Shown here: positions 59,563-64,000 of the stretch, piece by piece | How the letters are laid out: the number at the start of each line of letters is the position of its first letter | How positions within the stretch are numbered: position 1 is the first letter of the stretch | DNA from: a bacterium | GTDB taxonomy: Bacteria; Electryoneota; RPQS01 | Assembly: GCA_016702305.1 (NCBI GenBank) | Contig: JADJEH010000002.1 | Coordinates: forward strand, 1 to 64,000 | Direction: 5' to 3' | Length of the DNA: 64,000 nt | The notes under the pieces: generated by a model | The model's database searches: none | The model's input: only the letters and a program-made list of their open reading frames with translations | Told to the model about the DNA's origin: nothing | Translations under genes and position numbers: made by a program

Positions 59563-61119
59563 TCAGGTAGCGGTAGTGAAGCGCCGGAACCAGCGTCGCT
59601 GGGACCATCCTTTGAGGATTTGGGCGGCGACTTTGGGGGGATCGTCGCGCAATCCGTCGCGATTGGTTTCGAGCATCTCGGTGAGCCGGTCAATGCCCGT
59701 GAGCCCGGCGCGGAGCGCCTCGACGTCGGGCAGACCCTGGTTGGCTTGAGCGGCGGAGATTTGCACGCGGACGCGTTGTTCGACGGCATGCATGACGCGG
59801 TCGCACCAATGGAGGAAGTCCTGTTCGATGATCTGCTGCACGATTTTGTTGGCGCGGGCGAGTTGAGCGCGGCGGGCCGAGGCAATCTCTTCATTTTTGC
59901 CCATGAGCGATCCGACCAGTCCGGCGCGCTGGCCGCCGCCTTCGCTGAAGATGCGCTTGGCATCGAGCTCTTCTTCAATTTGGGCGCCGAGGCCGCTCTG
60001 ACTCCAGCGCATTTCGATTTCTTTGAGGGAAATCGTGCGCAATTCGACACGCACCGCGAGGGCACCGAGCCCTTGCACGAATTCGGCCATGCGGTCGGTG
60101 AATAGTTCGGTGAGCCGCTTGGCCAGCGCGGGCACGGCCAGGGCCTGCAAGTAAGTGCTGGACTGCGGACCGGGTTGGCGTGGGTCTAGCAAAGCAGCCA
60201 TCGCCGGGCCGGTCGTTTTCTTGCTGAAGAAATCGTCGAGCTCGTTGCGCAATCCACCGCTCCAATTGCGGCGGTATTCCCCAAGAGTCTGCCGGGTGAT
60301 TTGCAGGCGGCGATTCTGCCGGTCAATTTCCAACGAATATTGCTGGCGCAGGCTGTCGAGCTGATCCACGAGCCTCGGCAAGACAAAGTGCCAGGTAGCG
60401 GCGTGCACGGCCTGGACCTCTTCATAGCTGATTTCGCGCAGAGTGCAGAGTTGACTGAAGAGCAGCGGGCGAACATCTTCGCGGACGATTTCGGTGGCGG
60501 CGAATTGCTTGACGATCATGCCGGGGCGTGTCATCCACGACTGGAAGGGCGGTGGCATTTCATCGCCGACGGCGACCAGGACATGCGCGCCGACGAGTGC
60601 TTCGAGGACCGCGGGCCAACCGGCGTGCAATGCGAGTGCTTCGGCGTCGGGCAGCCAGGCCAAGCGCCACGGGGACGCGCAGGCCACCTCGCGATGCAAG
60701 ACCGTGACGCGGTCAGGCGGGAGCGGGCTGCTGAGCAAAGCGTGCAGAGCGGCGTCGGAGATTTCGCGTTCGGTGCTGCCGACGTGAATGCGCGTGACCT
60801 TTTCGTCGCCGGGTTCAATCCACCAGAGCAGGGGTGTTTCGCTGACGTCTTGAATTTCAGCGGGCAGCCCGACGCAGCGGGCCAGGTCGGTGACGAGCTG
60901 GCTGTCGCCACCGATGACGGTGAGGACCGGGGCTTCATCCACGACTTTGGCAAAGACCTCAAGCAGCGGCACGCGCAGACCGGTTTCGCGGCAAAGCGTT
61001 AGCAGTTCGAGCAGTTGCGGCGCGGCGATTCTACCGCTGTCCTGACCGGCCTGTTCGAAGAGCCGGGCCAGCAGCTGCGCGGCATGCCCCGCAGAATGTG
61101 AGAATTTATGATTCATCAA
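59563..61119 (-). CDS. unrecognised protein, possible dead dynamin-like GTPase, partner of the coiled-coil protein
   Basis: A 518-residue soluble protein that I do not recognise. Residues 1-60 are helical. Residues about 63-90 (PVLTVIGGDSQLVTDLARCVGLP) stand where a bacterial dynamin-like protein would have its P-loop, but there is no GxxxxGK(S/T). HVLVAVGDEMPPP near 180 is placed like a Rossmann strand. The second half is almost all long amphipathic helices, including VDQLDSLRQQYSLEIDRQNRRLQITRQTLGEY and a C-terminal basic stretch (KGWSQRRWFRRF). The likeness to dynamins is an inference from layout only. It starts 6 bases after the stop of the 856-residue coiled-coil gene, so the two are made together. 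Confidence 0.6.
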   Translation of the reverse strand: MMNHKFSHSAGHAAQLLARLFEQAGQDSGRIAAPQLLELLTLCRETGLRVPLLEVFAKVVDEAPVLTVIGGDSQLVTDLARCVGLPAEIQDVSETPLLWWIEPGDEKVTRIHVGSTEREISDAALHALLSSPLPPDRVTVLHREVACASPWRLAWLPDAEALALHAGWPAVLEALVGAHVLVAVGDEMPPPFQSWMTRPGMIVKQFAATEIVREDVRPLLFSQLCTLREISYEEVQAVHAATWHFVLPRLVDQLDSLRQQYSLEIDRQNRRLQITRQTLGEYRRNWSGGLRNELDDFFSKKTTGPAMAALLDPRQPGPQSSTYLQALAVPALAKRLTELFTDRMAEFVQGLGALAVRVELRTISLKEIEMRWSQSGLGAQIEEELDAKRIFSEGGGQRAGLVGSLMGKNEEIASARRAQLARANKIVQQIIEQDFLHWCDRVMHAVEQRVRVQISAAQANQGLPDVEALRAGLTGIDRLTEMLETNRDGLRDDPPKVAAQILKGWSQRRWFRRFTTAT

Positions 61120-61125
61120 TAGAAG

Positions 61126-63696
61126 TTAGAACTTCAGCAGCGACAGCAGATTTGTATTCAGGACAATCTGGAGCAGGACGCCGACTCCGACGAGCGTGGC
61201 GAGGAGCTTAAAGCTCTTGCGGTTCAGCTCTTGCTGCTGGTCGAGCTTCAGCGAGAGTTCGGCACGCGAGGCGATTTGGCGTTCGGCCTGTGTGCTTTCG
61301 ATGAACTCGAACTTGGACTGGACGAGCTGCAAGACGTCGCGGCGAAAGGCGGGCAGGTCGTTGCGCTGCAGTTTTTCCAGTTCGGCGATGGTGGTATCGA
61401 GCATTTGGCTGAGTTCTGAGAGCTTTGTCTGCTCGGCGCCTTCGACGCGGCGCAGTTCGCCGCGCAAATCAATCAGGAAGCGTGTCAGTTCGTCGCGCGT
61501 CTCGCCGAGCGTCTTGCCGTGGGCGGCCAGTCCGCGTTCGTATTCGGATTGCGAGCGGCGCATGGCGTCAAGCATTTGTTCGTGCTTGTCGAGCGACTTA
61601 TTGAGCAGCGGATAAAACTTCTTTTGGGCCTCGAACTCGGTCTTCATTTCCGAGGTCATGGTCACGAGATTCTGGGCGTCGCCGGCGAGGCCTTGCAGCG
61701 CGAGCTGATTGCTCTGGTTCATCGTTTCGAGGAACTTCGAGTAGCGTTCAATGGCCTGCGGGACGGTGCGGATCTGTTCGAGGAAGCGGTCGTACCCGCC
61801 GTCAATGACTTCCTTGAGGCGGGCGGCGTTGTCGTCGTAGTTGGCGCGGATGGATTCCTTGAGAATTTCCAGCGACTCTTGATTTCGCGAGCGCAGCGCC
61901 GACACTTCGGAGGCGACGACTTTGACGTGGGTTTCGATGGCGCGGGTGAAGCGCTCATTTTCTTCACTGCGGGACTGGAAGCTCGACAGTTTGTCGTCAA
62001 TCAGCGAGGCGGTGCGGCTCACATCGGCGCTGAGCTCGCGGGATTGCGCTTCCTGTTGTTTGCTCTGCTCGCGAATGAAGGCGTCGTAGCGCGCGAGATC
62101 GGAGCGCAGCGTTTCGGTAATCGAGGCGAGCTGGTGCTCGACATCCTGTTTAAGGGTACCAAGATGCGCGGCGAACTCGGCGGCCATGCGCGCGGACAGC
62201 TCGTCGGTCTTCTGGGTGATTAACTCGAAGCGGCCGTCCCAGCGGCTGCGCAGCTCGGCCAGACCGGAGTCAATACGTTCGCGGGTGGTGCGTGCTTCGG
62301 CGTTGAGCTGTTCGGTGACTTTGCCGCTCTGGTCTTCCAGGCGGGTGATCAGTTGGCGGAGTTGTGAGTGCCGCTGCTCTTCGTTGTCGGAGAGTCCGTT
62401 GACGGATTGGCTGACGGCCTGGGCCTGATTATGCAGGTAGTCTTGCAGGCCATTGAGCTGTTGGACGATCTGCGCGGATGCGGAGAGCGTTCCTGTACGG
62501 ATACCGTCAATCTGCTGCTTTTGCTCGTTGACATGGCGGCCGACGGCCTGCAGCGCTTGCGTGCGCTCTTTGCTCATGCGGTCGAGGCGGACGAGCAGCT
62601 CTTTGACGTTTTGTTGTTCGCGTTCGATGCGGTCGGTCTGCTTTTCGGTCATCTCGGAGAGATCGAGCGCGAAGTTGGCGAGACCTTTTTGGATTTCGGA
62701 GAGGTCGTTGACGTTTGACTTGCGAATGTCATCGAACTCGCGAAGCAGGCGGTTTTCGGTACCGGAGAGGGCGGCCGTGAATTCGCCGCTGTCGAAGGCG
62801 ACGGGTACGCCGACGACGGGTTGTTCTTCGGACTGGACTCGGGGTCGTTCGCGCTCGACGCGCACCATGGCGTCCATCTGATCACGCAGACGGGCCAGCG
62901 CGCTGTCAAGTTCCGCCTGAACTTTGGGCGCGACCAAGCGGAGCGCCTCATCAATCGTCTTGTCGAGCTTGGCGATCCGTTCACTCTGATCGCGCGTGTT
63001 GTTGGACAGCAGTTCGCGCAGTTCGGCGGAATAGCGGGCCAGCTCTTCGGTCACGGTGGACTCGGTGCGGGCCAGCAATTGGCCGATCTCGTCGGTATTG
63101 GGTGCGTAGACTATCGGGGCGGCGGGTGCTTCAACGGCCGGGGCGGTAGCAACATAGGCCGGCTGGTCGCTGACGCGGGCCGACAGTTGGCTAATCTGCT
63201 GAATTTCCTGCTCGGCCTTGCGGCAGAGACCGTCGAGCCGGGAGGAGAAGGCCTGCAGGCGCTCCTCGATATCGCTGGAGAGGCGCTGGAGGGCTTCGCG
63301 GCTGGCAGACGACTGTTCGCCGACGATACCGGCCTCTGCACGGAGGGCCTGTTCCAATTCGCGCTGAGTGGCGGCGAGCTGCAGCAGGACTTCTTCGGCC
63401 CGGACGCGCATTTGCTCGGAGCCTTGGCGCATCTGGGTCTCGATTTCCTTGACCCCTTCGAGCATTCTGGTGCCAGCGGGTGCAAAAACCTCCTTGAGGC
63501 GGTCCACACCGCGGGCGATTTGTTGCAGGGACTCGCCGGACTGTTGTATATTGTCGAGCCCCTCGGAGAGCTTCCCGAGCTGCTCCCGGAAGGCAGGTAT
63601 AAACTGTTGTTCTGTAAGCTCTTGGGTGAAAGATTCGAGGAATTGCCGTAGGGGTTCAACGAGTTCAGCACCGGGTGTAGGCTTGGCAGGGGTCAT
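61126..63696 (-). CDS. large tail-anchored coiled-coil protein
   Basis: An 856-residue protein. It starts with a helical segment (EPLRQFLESFTQELTEQQFIPAFREQLGKLSEGLDNI). Continuous heptad-rich coiled coil follows for about 800 residues, interrupted only by an Ala/Pro linker near residue 180-200 (ATAPAVEAPAAPIVYAP). A single membrane helix lies at the very C-terminus (FKLLATLVGVGVLLQIVLNTNLLSLLKF), so it is a tail-anchored protein with its rod in the cytoplasm. There is no signal peptide and no HAMP or chemoreceptor tip. The rod could reach over 100 nm if extended. It is encoded directly before the dead-dynamin-like protein. Roles in membrane shaping, cell division or tethering are possible but unproven. 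Confidence 0.7.
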   Translation of the reverse strand: MTPAKPTPGAELVEPLRQFLESFTQELTEQQFIPAFREQLGKLSEGLDNIQQSGESLQQIARGVDRLKEVFAPAGTRMLEGVKEIETQMRQGSEQMRVRAEEVLLQLAATQRELEQALRAEAGIVGEQSSASREALQRLSSDIEERLQAFSSRLDGLCRKAEQEIQQISQLSARVSDQPAYVATAPAVEAPAAPIVYAPNTDEIGQLLARTESTVTEELARYSAELRELLSNNTRDQSERIAKLDKTIDEALRLVAPKVQAELDSALARLRDQMDAMVRVERERPRVQSEEQPVVGVPVAFDSGEFTAALSGTENRLLREFDDIRKSNVNDLSEIQKGLANFALDLSEMTEKQTDRIEREQQNVKELLVRLDRMSKERTQALQAVGRHVNEQKQQIDGIRTGTLSASAQIVQQLNGLQDYLHNQAQAVSQSVNGLSDNEEQRHSQLRQLITRLEDQSGKVTEQLNAEARTTRERIDSGLAELRSRWDGRFELITQKTDELSARMAAEFAAHLGTLKQDVEHQLASITETLRSDLARYDAFIREQSKQQEAQSRELSADVSRTASLIDDKLSSFQSRSEENERFTRAIETHVKVVASEVSALRSRNQESLEILKESIRANYDDNAARLKEVIDGGYDRFLEQIRTVPQAIERYSKFLETMNQSNQLALQGLAGDAQNLVTMTSEMKTEFEAQKKFYPLLNKSLDKHEQMLDAMRRSQSEYERGLAAHGKTLGETRDELTRFLIDLRGELRRVEGAEQTKLSELSQMLDTTIAELEKLQRNDLPAFRRDVLQLVQSKFEFIESTQAERQIASRAELSLKLDQQQELNRKSFKLLATLVGVGVLLQIVLNTNLLSLLKF

Positions 63697-63888
63697 GCGA
63701 AACGCTCCTAAGTCACGAAAATGGTCAAAATCCGATTACTCCAGAGCAAGGTTGGTACCAACGGGGGAAGCGGAAATGCAACATTTCAACACAAGTGTCA
63801 CTCCGTATAGACAGAGCCGCCGGGGCGGTTCGCTTGGCACCTGCATAGGTGCAGCAGTTCTGCAACTTGATGAGTATTTAGGCACAAC

Positions 63889-64000
63889 ATGTCAAAGAAA
63901 GCCAAACGCATTATCTGGATTGTCGTCGGGCTCCTCGTGGTGGGGGGTGGCGCGGTGGCTTACCAGCAACAGCAAGGCAAAGAGAAGCCGGCGGCGACGG
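63889..64000 (+). CDS. probable membrane-fusion (HlyD/RND adaptor) protein, N-terminus only
   Basis: The frame starts at 63889 with MSKKAKRIIWIVVGLLVVGGG and AVAYQQQQGKEKPAA, and runs off the window. A short basic start, one membrane helix and a Gln/Lys-rich linker is the usual beginning of periplasmic adaptor subunits of ABC or RND export systems. Only 37 residues are visible, so another bitopic membrane protein is possible. It diverges from the coiled-coil gene. Confidence 0.45.
   Translation, partial: MSKKAKRIIWIVVGLLVVGGGAVAYQQQQGKEKPAAT

Noticed and set aside
59421..60065. The 215-codon upstream extension of the TamA-like frame
   Set aside because: It is low-complexity Ser/Pro/Ala sequence opposite the gene at 59563. 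The start at 59420 gives a proper signal peptide.

Overview
The window looks like chromosomal DNA of an uncultured bacterium of the FCB superphylum, on the Zixibacteria / KSB1 / Calditrichota side rather than true Bacteroidetes. The main reason is a set of secreted proteins ending in a type IX secretion sorting domain with the NYPNPFNPTT or AYPNPFNNS signature. Supporting traits are a Gram-negative outer membrane toolkit (two Omp85 proteins around a TamB-like protein), an LL-diaminopimelate aminotransferase type lysine/cell-wall pathway, a chemoreceptor and many GC-rich intrinsic terminators. I see no rRNA, tRNA, CRISPR array, transposase or prophage.

Bases 1-6810 differ from the rest. Conserved genes are recognisable there but broken by many frameshifts: the N-terminal part of a class V aminotransferase, then a four-gene cluster of ArsP/UPF0718-type permease, small redox disulfide protein, ArsF-family protein and ArsG-family permease, then an AT-richer stretch with an unassigned ORF and a BNR-repeat type IX protein. 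From about 7.1 kb nearly all frames are intact, with two isolated single-base indels (near 10,897 and 21,326). This gradient fits a low-coverage contig end in long-read data better than true gene decay.

7-16 kb: YceI, a MarR regulator with a palindromic operator, an FMN alpha-hydroxyacid oxidase, a frameshifted beta-propeller protein, an NtrC-type regulator, a DmeF-like Co/Ni exporter and two secreted proteins. 16-22.6 kb: a 982-residue cysteine-repeat type IX protein, a 57-residue membrane protein, endonuclease IV, a blue-copper protein and a mono-heme outer-membrane barrel. 22.7-27.7 kb: a translationally coupled run of dapF, dapL, glycerophosphodiesterase, ATP-grasp ligase and cystathionine beta-synthase. 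27.8-33.7 kb: rsgA, a PGPGW protein, a CPA2 antiporter, a DUF819 protein and an aldehyde dehydrogenase.

33.8-39 kb: four type IX proteins in a row. Three have an N-terminal domain with a CxxxCH motif and one has a blue-copper domain. 39-48.3 kb: redoxin, VOC protein, cupin, RRM protein with an attenuator-like hairpin, small HTH protein, degenerate cupredoxin, methyltransferase, two secreted repeat proteins and a chemoreceptor. 49-51 kb: an exported M3 peptidase. 51-59.4 kb: a compact operon of Omp85 (TamA-like), TamB-like, small Omp85, pyrD and a TPR lipoprotein, suggesting an outer-membrane assembly unit. 59.5-63.7 kb: an unrecognised pair, a possible nucleotide-binding-dead dynamin-like protein and an 856-residue tail-anchored coiled-coil protein. 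This pair is the best candidate here for an undescribed system. The window ends in the start of a probable membrane-fusion protein.
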